DNA from: Paenibacillus daejeonensis DSM 15491
GTDB lineage: Bacteria > Bacillota > Bacilli > Paenibacillales > Paenibacillaceae
Length of the DNA stretch: 64,000 bases
Reading direction: 5' to 3'
Assembly: GCF_000378385.1 (NCBI RefSeq)
Contig: NZ_KB899661.1
Span: 322,635-386,634 of the forward strand
Part shown: piece by piece, positions 18,183-26,349 of the stretch
How positions within the stretch are numbered: position 1 is the stretch's first letter
Layout of the letters: the number at the start of each line of letters is the position of its first letter
Notes under the pieces: model-generated
The model's input: only the letters and a program-made list of their open reading frames with translations
Databases searched by the model: none
Told to the model about the DNA's origin: nothing
Made by a program: the position numbers and the translations under genes

Positions 18183-18277
18183 GTAACATTATGTCAGAGT
18201 GTACCGCCCTCCGGCAAGGACGGTCAAGGCTATTTGCGGGAATTTATAACAATCTGCTGATTTTGATATCGAATTGG

Positions 18278-19051
18278 CTATACCTTACGCCGCCTATGAA
18301 ACAGAATCGAAGCCACCGTGGCCGACAACAGGAGCATCCCCCCGAACCAGACGACAGCCCATACGGCTTGATTACCGATTGGTGTGCCGATGAGCAGACC
18401 GCGCAGTGTCTCAATCAGCGGCGTCATCGGCTGATGCGCGGCAAAGGCATGCAGCCAGGAAGGCATCGTCTCTGTCGGAACAAACGCGCTGCTCACATAC
18501 GGCAGGAACATGATGAAGAAGGAAAAGGCGCTGGCTGTCTCAGCGCTTCCTGCAACCAGGCCAAATACCACAGCCAACCAGCTAATGGCAAGCAGGAACA
18601 GACTCAGGATAGCGAAGATGCCCAGCCAGTCAAGCAGCGTCGCACTGGGACGGAAGCCGATCGCGATGGCACACAGAAAAACGAGCAGCGTCCCCAACAG
18701 ACTTTTGACATAGGTACCAAGCACATGGCCTCCCAGCAGCGCCGCCGGTCTGGCTGGCATACTCCGCAGCCGATCGAACAAGCCGCCGTTCATATCCAGT
18801 GCCACACTCATCGCGGTCATGGAGCTGCCGTAGCCGACGCAAGTCACGATAACGCCGGGAACGATGTAGTTGATATACTCGCCTCCGGTCTGGATCGCGC
18901 CACCGAACACATAGACGAAGAGCAGCATGAGCATCACGGGCAGGCCTACACTCAGCAGAAGGGACTCCGGGCTGCGCAGCATATGGCGGATGCTCCGGAT
19001 GGTCATCATGCCGCTGTCATGAAGCGTCCAATACAAGGCAGATCTACGCAT
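18278..19051 (-). CDS. ABC-2 type exporter permease (DrrB-like)
   Basis: The membrane subunit of a drug or antibiotic-type ABC exporter has 257 residues and six predicted helices. Examples are LLSVGLPVMLMLLFVYVFGG near 35-55 and FSFFIMFLPYVSSAFVPTE near 175-195. It overlaps the ATPase gene by 8 bases, so the two are translationally coupled. The DrrAB family exports hydrophobic drugs such as daunorubicin; here the substrate is unknown. A TetR-family gene with palindromic sites lies immediately upstream of the pair. Confidence 0.88.
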   Translation of the reverse strand: MRRSALYWTLHDSGMMTIRSIRHMLRSPESLLLSVGLPVMLMLLFVYVFGGAIQTGGEYINYIVPGVIVTCVGYGSSMTAMSVALDMNGGLFDRLRSMPARPAALLGGHVLGTYVKSLLGTLLVFLCAIAIGFRPSATLLDWLGIFAILSLFLLAISWLAVVFGLVAGSAETASAFSFFIMFLPYVSSAFVPTETMPSWLHAFAAHQPMTPLIETLRGLLIGTPIGNQAVWAVVWFGGMLLLSATVASILFHRRRKV

Positions 19052-19988
19052 AATGTCTAACCTCCTTTTCCGTGTTCCCTGTCAGGGCCATAAACACATC
19101 ATCAAGCGTTGGCTTGCGGTAATTCACGGTCGCGGGAACAATATCGTGCTCATGCAGCATATTCAGGGCGCTGCGGAGACTATCGGTCGTCCCTCCCGCG
19201 GGTAGGCTTAGCTGCAATCCGTCGCCCTCCATGGGTAGGTGCAATAGGGTCGCGGCTCGCCTGCCGTCGGCCGAGTTGTGAAAATGCAGCTCCAGCCTCT
19301 CCTCGCCAATTACCGCTTTGAGCTGTTCCGCCGTCCCCTCCGCCACGATCCGCCCTTCGGCGAGCACTGCAATCTTGTCGGCCAGTTGGTCCGCCTCCTC
19401 CAGATATTGCGTCGTCAGGAAGATGGTGACCCCCTCGCGAGCCAACTGCCGGATCATCTCCCACATGCTTGCCCGGCTTCTCGGATCGAGGCCGGTCGTC
19501 GGCTCATCCAGAAAGATAACCTTGGGTGAACCCAGCAGACTAATCGCGATATCCAGCTTGCGCCGCATCCCCCCGGAATAGGTTTTGACAATCTTGCCAG
19601 CGGCGTCGGTCAGATCGAAGAGCGTGAGCAACTCCGTGGCTCGCCGCCTCACCGTTTGACGGTCCAGATGGAGCAGGCCGCCCATGAGATGAAGATTCTC
19701 CTTCCCGGTCAGCAGCTCATCCACCGCGGCATATTGACCTGTCAGACTGATGATCTGCCGCACCCGGTCCGACTCTAGGGTTACGTCGCAGCCATCAATG
19801 GAGGCCGTGCCACGATCAGCCTGAATGAGTGTCGATAGGATGCGTACAGTTGTGGTCTTCCCTGCCCCGTTCTCCCCCAGCAGGGCAAAAATCTGCCCCC
19901 GTTCCACCTCAAAGCTAACGTCATCCAAAACTACTTTATGGGCATACGACTTCTTAAGGCCGCGTACTTGTATAGCTGGAGCTCTCAT
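19044..19988 (-). CDS. ABC exporter ATPase (DrrA-like)
   Basis: This ATPase of 314 residues powers the adjacent DrrB-like permease. The Walker A motif GENGAGKTT is at about 39-47, the signature TYSGGMRRKLD at about 138-148, and Walker B with VIFLDEPTTGLDPRS follows. The C-terminal extension after the switch His region is typical of DrrA. The ATG at 19988 was preferred to the GTG two codons upstream because GGGGGAG lies 5 bases before it. Two TTGACT/AGTCAA-type palindromes 20-72 bases upstream suggest TetR repression of the operon. Confidence 0.9.
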   Translation of the reverse strand: MRAPAIQVRGLKKSYAHKVVLDDVSFEVERGQIFALLGENGAGKTTTVRILSTLIQADRGTASIDGCDVTLESDRVRQIISLTGQYAAVDELLTGKENLHLMGGLLHLDRQTVRRRATELLTLFDLTDAAGKIVKTYSGGMRRKLDIAISLLGSPKVIFLDEPTTGLDPRSRASMWEMIRQLAREGVTIFLTTQYLEEADQLADKIAVLAEGRIVAEGTAEQLKAVIGEERLELHFHNSADGRRAATLLHLPMEGDGLQLSLPAGGTTDSLRSALNMLHEHDIVPATVNYRKPTLDDVFMALTGNTEKEVRHYA

Positions 19989-20007
19989 TTGCACTCCCCC
20001 TTTATTG

Positions 20008-20026
20008 ATTGACTTGTTCAGTCAAT
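20008..20026. promoter_or_regulatory. TetR operator candidate 1
   Basis: ATTGACTTGTTCAGTCAAT is a perfect dyad with 7-bp arms and a 5-base spacer, 20 bases upstream of the exporter ATPase start. It resembles a second dyad at 20042 and lies next to a TetR gene. Confidence 0.7.
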
Positions 20027-20041
20027 AATAAATATAAGGGG

Positions 20042-20060
20042 GTTGACTGAATCTGTCAAC
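20042..20060. promoter_or_regulatory. TetR operator candidate 2
   Basis: GTTGACTGAATCTGTCAAC shares 14 of 19 positions with the reverse complement of site 1 and is centred 34 bp from it, about three helical turns. Confidence 0.6.
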
Positions 20061-20100
20061 GGTTATTGTTGGCCGCTTGTCCTCCGGCATTTTTTGCACA

Positions 20101-20125
20101 AAAAAAGAAGATGCTCGCGCATCCT
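20101..20125 (-). terminator. Terminator of the TetR gene
   Basis: On the minus strand GATGC-GCGA-GCATC is followed by TTCTTTTTTTG, directly after the TetR stop codon. Confidence 0.75.
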
Positions 20126-20132
20126 CTCCCCT

Positions 20133-20732
20133 CTAACGTACCGTGATCATCCGCATGAGAATATCCAGCTTGCTGTCCAGACCCTTCTTCCACCATTCTA
20201 AACTGTCGGTAATGATCCCGGCGATCACCGTCAAGAACAGATTGGCCAGTTCCGACGGCTCGCCATCGATGATGTCTCCCTCGCGCTGCCCCTGATCGAA
20301 GAGCGGTGTCAGCATCCCGATATACAGACCTCCGGCGCTTTCTACCATGGTCTGCGTTTTCTCCAGTACATCCTCCGACTTGTCCACGTGCTGGATGACC
20401 CGGAAGATGTCGCCATTGCTCTCCTCAAATGCGAATCGGGTGAACAGCCTGATCTTCTCCACCGCAGGCATCTCCACCTTCATCAGCTGTCCCATATCCT
20501 CTTGGACGACCGTCGCTTCCATGGCCCACTCCAGACTCTGGTGCAGCACTTCCTCCTTGGAGTCAAAATAATGATAGAGCAGCCCGTGACTGACTCCGGC
20601 TTCCTTGGCGATCATGCTGATCTTCGTCAGCTTAATTCCGTTCTCGGCAAACACCTTGATCGCCGCCCGCATCATCTGCTGCTTGCGCTCCAGGCGAATC
20701 GACTCCAGCTGCTCCTCGTTCAACGGCGCCAT
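20133..20732 (-). CDS. TetR-family transcriptional regulator
   Basis: This repressor of 199 residues has an N-terminal HTH at about 15-62 (RKQQMMRAAIKVFAENGIKL, then MIAKEAGVSHGLLYHYFDSK). A variable C-terminal ligand pocket follows. The ATG at 20732 follows GAGGGG; longer in-frame starts lack a ribosome site. It lies upstream of the DrrAB-like exporter in the same direction, with two matching palindromes between its terminator and the exporter gene. It most likely represses the exporter until an exported drug-like ligand binds. Confidence 0.88.
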   Translation of the reverse strand: MAPLNEEQLESIRLERKQQMMRAAIKVFAENGIKLTKISMIAKEAGVSHGLLYHYFDSKEEVLHQSLEWAMEATVVQEDMGQLMKVEMPAVEKIRLFTRFAFEESNGDIFRVIQHVDKSEDVLEKTQTMVESAGGLYIGMLTPLFDQGQREGDIIDGEPSELANLFLTVIAGIITDSLEWWKKGLDSKLDILMRMITVR

Positions 20733-20896
20733 ACGTTCATTCCCCTCGTCTCTGCTTGGTAGCCTTATCATAGCATGAGGGAGATCGTGTGACAAAACGT
20801 CTGCTCATCTCGGATCCTCAGCTCGTATTCTATACGGGCGGAATATGTCCGTTATTCCCACGGCCGATGCAGACACTGATATCATGGAGGGTGTGA

Positions 20897-20923
20897 AAAG
20901 GGAGCCTTGATAGGGCTCCCTTT
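20897..20923 (-). terminator. Terminator at the end of the argC operon
   Basis: The 10-bp stem AAAGGGAGCC/GGCTCCCTTT overlaps the stop of the pentapeptide-repeat gene. The minus-strand T tract is short (TTTTC). Confidence 0.7.
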
Positions 20924-21572
20924 ATAGCTGTGCCAAGGGCACGCCATTTAGTTTGACCCCATCCACGATCGTGTCCGTGCCGCCCCAGTCAGGGAGCGCA
21001 TCCGACTCACCAACGAAGCGGCTGCCGTAGAAGGAGCCGCCCCCGAGTACGCTACCCTCGAAGCTGCAGTCTTCAAACACACAATGCATGAGCATGGCCC
21101 CGCGAAGCTTTGCGTCATTGAATCGACACCGCACGAATGACACATCCCTAGCGACCGTCTTACTCAGATTGCTGCTTGTAAAGTCACAATCCACAAACCG
21201 TTCGCCTAACCTGGCCTGGCTGAGATTGGACTGGCGGAAGGAGCAGTGGTCGAATTGACGCGTCACGAATCGGTTACTCAGCTTGATGCCTTGGAGCAGG
21301 CAATGGGACAGGGTCGATGAACGCAGCGTAGCAGCATCCAGAAACTGGGCATAGGACAAATCGACCCGCTCCAAGGTGAGATACTCCATCGCCTCCGTCA
21401 GGGCGACCCCTCTGAAGTCCGCGTAACCATCCTCTGTCTTTCCGAAGGGCGAGGATGGGAAAGCACGATCTTTTTTGTGCAGATTTCGCTTGCCCGTTAT
21501 GGCAGCCAGCTGTTCCTGAAACTCGGCCGTCTGTTCTGGTGACCATCGGGTGGTGGCTTGTTTCTTGTTCAC
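20922..21572 (-). CDS. Pentapeptide-repeat protein
   Basis: The protein of 216 residues has a middle and C-terminal part made of pentapeptide-type repeats: residues such as LRSSTLSHC, FRQSNLSQARL, FTSSNLSKTV and FNDAKLRGAML follow the A(D/N)LXX pattern. This folds as a right-handed quadrilateral beta-helix. Some family members protect DNA gyrase, but most have no known role and I do not assign one. GTG start at 21572 overlaps the stop of the upstream gene (GTGA), so translation is coupled. It is the last gene of an argC-led unit. Confidence 0.82.
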   Translation of the reverse strand: MNKKQATTRWSPEQTAEFQEQLAAITGKRNLHKKDRAFPSSPFGKTEDGYADFRGVALTEAMEYLTLERVDLSYAQFLDAATLRSSTLSHCLLQGIKLSNRFVTRQFDHCSFRQSNLSQARLGERFVDCDFTSSNLSKTVARDVSFVRCRFNDAKLRGAMLMHCVFEDCSFEGSVLGGGSFYGSRFVGESDALPDWGGTDTIVDGVKLNGVPLAQL

Positions 21573-22126
21573 AAAGCACCCCCAGCGGATACGTTGTCGG
21601 GATGGATCTTCGCTGGCTCGTCCGCGTTGTGCATACGAAGCAAGAGATGCTCAACTTCGGCTAGTGGCAGATCCAGTTGTTTACTAACCTCATGCAGTCC
21701 AATGTCCTGATCCAGCAGCTCACGCGCCCGCTGCAGTCTACCGTTCAGCCAGTCGTTAGCCACCATCCACTCTCGCACTTGCTTCAATAGCGCATCTCGT
21801 GTCGGTTTGTCGGCGTGTTTCGGGTATTTGGCTACCGATTCGTATAAGTACTGATCCAGTTGCTGCCCTAACGCTTCCCGCTGCTCATGCTTGGACAGCC
21901 GCAGATACTGCTCATAGCTGAGACTAATATCCAGGTACAGTACCTGCTCCTTGCTATCGAACCGCCGAAACGTCTTGCGGCCATAGCTCTCCGGCAGCAC
22001 GCGCAGCGCAATCACAATACCATAGGGAAAGGTCCAAGCTTGGGCCAGCTCCTCCAGCGGCACGAGCTCATCCCGCAATTGAGGTACACAGGTTCCATGC
22101 GTATCTAACACAAAAGCAAATTCCAT
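21569..22126 (-). CDS. Conserved hypothetical protein of the argC unit
   Basis: I do not recognise a named family for this 185-residue protein. It begins MEFAFVLDTHGTCVPQL, has a beta-rich first half and a charged helical second half, and ends with a helix that reads like a winged or HTH segment (LHEVSKQLDLPLAEVEHLLL, about 155-175). No signal peptide or membrane segment is seen. ATG at 22126 has GAGGAGG 5-6 bases upstream; that ribosome site overlaps the argC stop, so it is translationally coupled to argC. The next gene is coupled to it as well. Confidence 0.7.
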   Translation of the reverse strand: MEFAFVLDTHGTCVPQLRDELVPLEELAQAWTFPYGIVIALRVLPESYGRKTFRRFDSKEQVLYLDISLSYEQYLRLSKHEQREALGQQLDQYLYESVAKYPKHADKPTRDALLKQVREWMVANDWLNGRLQRARELLDQDIGLHEVSKQLDLPLAEVEHLLLRMHNADEPAKIHPDNVSAGGAL

Positions 22127-22137
22127 GTTGGCCTCCT

Positions 22138-23079
22138 CTACAATCCAGACTCTTCCTCCCATCCTAGCATGAGATTCATGCATTGGACAGCCGCACCAGA
22201 CGAGCCTTTGCCCAAGTTGTCCAGTCTACAGGCAACAAGAATTTGCTCGTCATGGCCGAGCACCATAATTTGAGCTTGGTTCGTACCATTGCATCGGGTC
22301 GGATCGAGGGCATGCGGAGGCATCTCCTTGATATCGTCCAGTGGAAGCACGCGGACAAAGGGCTCCCCCTCGTAATACGCTGCAAGTGCCGCATGGACGT
22401 CGTGGAGACCTGGTTGACCATGAAGCAGACGACCAGCCAAAGGCACTGTCCCTACCATGCCATTATAGTAATCACATACCGTAGGCAAGAAGATTGGTTC
22501 ATAGTCCAGGCCTGTCCGTTTCTTCATCTCCGGTAGGTGCTTGTGATGCAGCCCCAAGCTGTAGTGCTGCGGTCGACTCAGACTGTCTCCTCTGTTCGAG
22601 GCATTCTGGTATTGCTCAATAATTGGTCTTCCCCCTCCGCTGTAACCCGTTAATGAGTTGTAGCTTATGGGATAATCCCGCGGCAAAATCCCTTGCTGGA
22701 CAAGGGGATTCACGGATAGTACGAAGGCCGTAGCGTGACAGCCTGGTACGGAAACACGTGCAGAAGCAGCTATTTTCTCCCTCTGATCGGGTACCAATTC
22801 AGGCAAACCATACACCCAAGCTTCGTCTGTGCGAAATGCCGTGCTACTGTCGATCACCCGAGTAGTTGGATTGGTAATGAGCGTCAGGGCTTCTCTAGCA
22901 GCTTCATCTGGCAGGCACAAGAAGACAATTTCGGCCTCGTTCATGCATGCGGTCCTTGCCTCAGTATCTTTTTTGTACATCTCAGGTAGGGATAGCAACT
23001 CCACATCAGGCCTGCTTTGGAGCCGATCGTGAATTTGCAACCCCGTTGTGCCGTATTGACCGTCTATGTATACCTTCAT
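22138..23079 (-). CDS. argC: N-acetyl-gamma-glutamyl-phosphate reductase, type 2
   Basis: This enzyme is the NADPH-dependent third step of arginine synthesis, reducing N-acetylglutamyl phosphate to the semialdehyde. At 313 residues it is of the shorter type 2 ArgC class. It starts with a nucleotide-binding segment (KVYIDGQYGTTGLQIHDRL). The active-site Cys lies in SVPGCHATAF near residue 115 and the His-containing GLHHKHLPEM near 185. ATG at 23079 follows GGAGG. No other arginine gene is in the window; two small genes follow it in an overlapping unit. Two tandem ARG boxes directly upstream indicate ArgR/AhrC repression by arginine. Confidence 0.93.
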   Translation of the reverse strand: MKVYIDGQYGTTGLQIHDRLQSRPDVELLSLPEMYKKDTEARTACMNEAEIVFLCLPDEAAREALTLITNPTTRVIDSSTAFRTDEAWVYGLPELVPDQREKIAASARVSVPGCHATAFVLSVNPLVQQGILPRDYPISYNSLTGYSGGGRPIIEQYQNASNRGDSLSRPQHYSLGLHHKHLPEMKKRTGLDYEPIFLPTVCDYYNGMVGTVPLAGRLLHGQPGLHDVHAALAAYYEGEPFVRVLPLDDIKEMPPHALDPTRCNGTNQAQIMVLGHDEQILVACRLDNLGKGSSGAAVQCMNLMLGWEEESGL

Positions 23080-23098
23080 TAAATAATCCTCCAAGCCA

Positions 23099-23136
23099 AA
23101 TGTATATTTATACATAATAGTGTATTTATATTTATT
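23099..23136. promoter_or_regulatory. Tandem ARG boxes (ArgR/AhrC operator)
   Basis: TGTATATTTATACA (23101-23114) fits the ARG half-box pattern TGNATWWWWATNCA perfectly. TGTATTTATATTTA (23121-23134) fits with one mismatch. The 18-bp boxes are 2 bp apart, close to the usual 2-3 bp, and lie 20-57 bases before argC. Confidence 0.7.
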
Positions 23137-23142
23137 TGTATA

Positions 23143-23170
23143 CACAAAAACCACCTTTCTAGGGGTGGCT
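23143..23170 (-). terminator. Terminator of the first TIMP-like gene
   Basis: On the minus strand a CCACC/GGTGG stem extended by G-T pairs is followed by TTTTTGTG, 9-13 bases beyond the stop codon of the upstream gene. Confidence 0.65.
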
Positions 23171-23183
23171 TATTTCGAAACTA

Positions 23184-23759
23184 TCACGGTCTTCGCCGCA
23201 GCTTCCTAATGAGCGAAAGAAGGAGCATCACTGTAATTATGAATCCACTCCCGACAATAAACAGATCATAGTCTTTGTCAGTAATCCATCTCATCTTGCC
23301 TCTCAAATTCACCTCTTCAAGATCCGTCTGACCTGCTCCTAACACATACAGATCCTCTTGGGCATGGGATAGCTCCATGGTACGATGACAGCTACTGGTG
23401 TATAGCCCTTTCTCTTTGTGCTCATAGGCATACACAAGATAGGTCGCTCCCTCTTGGTAGAAAGCACCACAATTACTCGTCGTATCATAAACAATAAATT
23501 GGGTCTGGCCGACACCTTTCCACGTTTCCTGGACTTCAAACAGATAGACATTCCAGTATTCTATAGCGCCTCTCATACCCTCCTGCTGACGTTCGATCTT
23601 GGAGAAGAGGAGCTTACCTGAAAACACGGCCTTAGCCCGCTCCAGCTCTTCCGCCGGACCTCCTGGATCTGCACAGTCGCATGCCTGTGCTTGTGGCGAG
23701 AACGTGAAGCTGCCGATCACGACAATAAATAACAGTAATATGAGCATTTCCTTTTTCAA
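23184..23759 (-). CDS. Secreted TIMP-like (NTR-fold) protein with C-terminal membrane anchor
   Basis: The exported protein of 191 residues has a signal peptide ending in AQA, and its mature N-terminus is the Cys-X-Cys pair CDCADPGG. This is the hallmark of tissue-inhibitor-of-metalloproteinase-like domains, in which the free N-terminal Cys chelates a protease zinc in animals. Further Cys residues (SNCGAF, SSCHRT) could form disulfides. The domain ends near 150 and a membrane helix (LFIVGSGFIITVMLLLSLI) with a basic tail KLRRRP anchors it. A paralogue lies at 28451-29035. Bacterial members have no proven function, so inhibition of a protease is only a possibility. Confidence 0.75.
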   Translation of the reverse strand: MKKEMLILLLFIVVIGSFTFSPQAQACDCADPGGPAEELERAKAVFSGKLLFSKIERQQEGMRGAIEYWNVYLFEVQETWKGVGQTQFIVYDTTSNCGAFYQEGATYLVYAYEHKEKGLYTSSCHRTMELSHAQEDLYVLGAGQTDLEEVNLRGKMRWITDKDYDLFIVGSGFIITVMLLLSLIRKLRRRP

Positions 23760-24289
23760 TGAATCCCCCCACCCAACTTCTACGTATAACTACTAAACGT
23801 ACCTTTAGTGGGAATTGTTTCTTTTTTCAAAAATGCTCTGGCTACTTCTCTAACGCTTGTGACGAGAGTGTGGATTATTAGCTGACCTCAAATTGCTAAC
23901 GGCCACCAGAGCGCTTAATCATAAAGAAAATGGACTCTTACAACGCTAACGGCCACAGGCGCACTTATTTGCTCTAAAACTAGACATTTCGGCTGAAAAC
24001 GCGTGAATAACTGCTCTCCTGTCCGTTAGAATTGCAATTGGGACGTTGAAGGCCTAATAGGTGCTGTGGCGGCCGTTACAGCAAAAATAATCCTGAGTGA
24101 TGCGCGGTAAACCCATTCCGCATGAATCGACACTCTCGTGACAAGCTCTATTTATGCCAAATGAAGCCGTTTCGAATTGCTATTTTGGTGTTTTTTCAAG
24201 GAATGATGTGCTGTAACGTGCGGTGGCAAGCGTTAGAGCACGGGGAGATTTTTAGGTGTCTAGATAATAAGAGAGGGGAGAACAGCGAG
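23760..24289. other. 530-bp gene-free stretch with inverted repeats
   Basis: CTTGTGACGAGAGTGTGGATT near 23857 and its inverted copy ending near 24145 (two mismatches) bound about 290 bp. Inside are GCTAACGGCCACCAGAGCGC and GCTAACGGCCACAGGCGCAC, two copies of a short dispersed motif. An open frame from 24122 runs through the right part but lacks a ribosome site. This could be a small non-autonomous element; no target duplication was established. Confidence 0.4.
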
Positions 24290-24928
24290 ATGAAACAACG
24301 AATATGGCTCCTATCGATTCTGGTGGTTTGCGTGGTGGCCGGTGCCTTCGTAGCAACTCATTTCATGGGCAATCAAATGAGTCCCACGGCGGTGGCTCAG
24401 GTCAAAGGGGTCGCGGTGGAGCAAGAGGAGTTTAGGGAGTCCAAAGAAAATCGTCGCATGTTAGTTTCGGTAGGTGTTGCTTCGCCAGAGGATCCTTTCA
24501 TACAATTGAGTGATGAAAAAATCATCGAAAATTTGATTACCCCCAAGTTGGTTGCCGAAAAAGCAATTCGGAAGGGTATCACAATACCTGAAGAAGACGT
24601 CGATGAACAAATCGCTCATCAGCGAAAAATGTTAGAGGAAATCGATCCATCTGACGAGCAACAGGCAATGGCCATTGAAGTAATGGCTCAAACACTAGAG
24701 CGCAAGGGCATGACGGAAGAAGAGTATTGGCAAGCGGAGACTACGCGAGAGGGTTATCGAAGCTGGCTCTATCTAAGCGCGTTGATGGATGAGATGAGGG
24801 AGATTGAAGACCCGGAGGAATGGCGAGATTCTGTGGAATACAGGCAAGAGCTCTACAACCAAATCCAGGACGATATTGTCTATAATTATGACCTAATTCA
24901 GGAGATCAACAACTCACTGGAGGGATGA
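24290..24928 (+). CDS. Membrane-anchored SurA_N-like protein
   Basis: The protein of 212 residues has one N-terminal membrane helix or uncleaved signal (IWLLSILVVCVVAGAFVATH). A charged helical domain follows (VAQVKGVAVEQEEFRESKEN, then LITPKLVAEKAIRKGITIPE and MTEEEYWQ). The arrangement of helices around LVAEKAIRKGITIPEEDVDEQI is the pattern of the SurA/PrsA N-terminal chaperone domain. No parvulin isomerase domain follows, so it would be a chaperone-like domain alone. ATG at 24290 follows GGGGAG. It is a single gene. Confidence 0.65.
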   Translation: MKQRIWLLSILVVCVVAGAFVATHFMGNQMSPTAVAQVKGVAVEQEEFRESKENRRMLVSVGVASPEDPFIQLSDEKIIENLITPKLVAEKAIRKGITIPEEDVDEQIAHQRKMLEEIDPSDEQQAMAIEVMAQTLERKGMTEEEYWQAETTREGYRSWLYLSALMDEMREIEDPEEWRDSVEYRQELYNQIQDDIVYNYDLIQEINNSLEG

Positions 24929-25047
24929 TCATACTACGGTCCATAGCTGCTAACTTGACATATAATTGTTCTTCTTGACTTAAGTCAATACGCGCCATCC
25001 ACCCCCTTAGTACAATGAGAGCACAATGTGTTGAGGGGGGTTTTCTC

Positions 25048-25158
25048 ATGACTGTATCGGAGAAAGGATTGTATCATACACGGCAAGCAGCCATCCTTGC
25101 TAGATCAGGTCTACTGGTGATGGCGGCTGCCGTATGGTTATGCTGGGTAAAGGCCTAA
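25048..25158 (+). CDS. Small predicted membrane protein, 36 aa
   Basis: The peptide begins MTVSEKGLYHTRQAAILARS and continues with a hydrophobic segment GLLVMAAAVWLCWVKA. GAGGGGGG lies 8 bases before the ATG. A perfect dyad TTGACTTAAGTCAA is at 24975-24988, about 60 bases upstream. I know no family for it. It is convergent with the next gene. Real but unproven; a chance open frame with a good ribosome site cannot be excluded. Confidence 0.45.
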   Translation: MTVSEKGLYHTRQAAILARSGLLVMAAAVWLCWVKA

Positions 25159-25178
25159 CTAATTGGAGATCAAGCCTC

Positions 25179-25787
25179 CTACTCCGCCCCTAAAGCTTCC
25201 CCATATTCATCAAATATCGCCTGGTATTTCGCCTCAAAGATCGACCACCGATTCTCTTCCCCATGCTTATCCCGCAAAGCCGCTACATAGGTTCTGGCCT
25301 CCTCGATCGCTCCGGATTGCAGCAGTAAGTGCAGGCCCTCCTCGCTCATATGTAGTGCCGGCAGGGTGCGGTAGTAATCCACGATTGATCTGGCGTTTGT
25401 CATCTGTTCAAAGAAGCGGATAACCTCCTCCAAACCGTCCCGCAGCGTCTGTCGGATGATTTCCACATCTATATCCTCAGTGAGTTCGAACCGGGCCGGC
25501 ATCGATGTTGCAATGCTCTCTATACGGGACCGGAAATGACACTCCACTTCTGTTGGCGGACTCTGGATGGTTTTGCCCTGAATTGTCGCCAGCTCGGGAC
25601 TGTAAATGCCGCAGTTAACATAGAACATCACCCTGTCCACTGTATTCCCCGAAGACTTCTGAATGTTGATGATGTAAGTAAGTGCATCTGTGCTTCGATA
25701 AAAATTCAACCCCTTCCTGACAAAGCCATGCTCGAGAAGAAAGGGTTTAACGTCTTGCTTGATCAGGTCATTGAATGTTTGCTGCAC
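25179..25787 (-). CDS. DUF4304-like protein
   Basis: This soluble protein has about 202 residues. The N-terminal region FNDLIKQDVKPFLLEHGFVR, followed by KGLNFYRSTDALTYIINIQK, has the look of DUF4304: a helix, then G-F-x-(R/K)-KG and strands ending in I-N-I-Q. The function of that family is unknown. The second half is helical and charged. The start is taken as GTG at 25787 because AAAGGAGG lies 7 bases upstream, which excludes the ten residues encoded before it. No operon partner. Confidence 0.65.
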   Translation of the reverse strand: MQQTFNDLIKQDVKPFLLEHGFVRKGLNFYRSTDALTYIINIQKSSGNTVDRVMFYVNCGIYSPELATIQGKTIQSPPTEVECHFRSRIESIATSMPARFELTEDIDVEIIRQTLRDGLEEVIRFFEQMTNARSIVDYYRTLPALHMSEEGLHLLLQSGAIEEARTYVAALRDKHGEENRWSIFEAKYQAIFDEYGEALGAE

Positions 25788-25900
25788 GCTGCATCCTCCT
25801 TTTGGACAATTAGGCAAGAATTCTGAATCATTGGGCTACCGACAGCTAATAGGCCTCGTCATAATAGAGCTATACCTATTGTACAGGAGGGGTAAGCAAG

Positions 25901-26257
25901 ATGGCCAAATGGATTTCATTTGCATTACTTGTTGTGCTCGCTGGTCCTTGGGCCCTACAGGCCTGCAATCCTGAAACACCCTCTGGGAAAGGAGTGGATT
26001 CCATGACAAATGTTCATCCCGACCCCCATCCCTATGTCGGCATGTGGGTTACAGCGGATGGCTATATCCGGCACGAGTTGCTCCCGAATGGACGTTATGA
26101 TGAAGCGCGCGGCGACCGCAAAAGTGCGTACCAGGGCAGTTACACGATTACGGGCGACCACATCGAATATGTAGATGACACCGGCTTTACGGCCGATGGG
26201 GATTTTGTTGATGACGTCTTGTACCATGCGGGTATGGTGTTATATCGGGAAGACTAA
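25901..26257 (+). CDS. Atu4866-like small lipoprotein
   Basis: The exported protein of 118 residues starts with a signal and Cys-containing LQAC (about 19-22), so it is probably a lipoprotein. The rest (PYVGMWVTADGYIRHELLPN, then YQGSYTITGDHIEYVDDTGF) is a compact beta-barrel-like domain that closely resembles the Atu4866 family. Related proteins occur alone or fused to enzymes, and no activity is established. GGAGGGG stands 8 bases before the ATG. It is a single gene, convergent with the oxidoreductase. Confidence 0.75.
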   Translation: MAKWISFALLVVLAGPWALQACNPETPSGKGVDSMTNVHPDPHPYVGMWVTADGYIRHELLPNGRYDEARGDRKSAYQGSYTITGDHIEYVDDTGFTADGDFVDDVLYHAGMVLYRED

Positions 26258-26293
26258 CTCTTTCGTTAGATTCATTCTACCACTCACCAACGC

Positions 26294-26333
26294 AAAAAGG
26301 GCACTGGGCTCGCCATATGCAAGCCCGGTGCCC
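26294..26333 (-). terminator. Terminator of the Gfo/Idh/MocA gene
   Basis: GGGCAC-T-GGGCT (26299-26310) pairs with AGCCC-G-GTGCCC (26322-26333). The minus strand continues TTTTTGCG. Confidence 0.85.
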
Positions 26334-26349
26334 TGTGTTGTACATATCG

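Noticed and set aside
24122-24289. Longer start for the SurA_N-like protein
   Set aside because: The extra 56 residues lie in the inverted-repeat region, lack a ribosome site and would bury the membrane helix internally.
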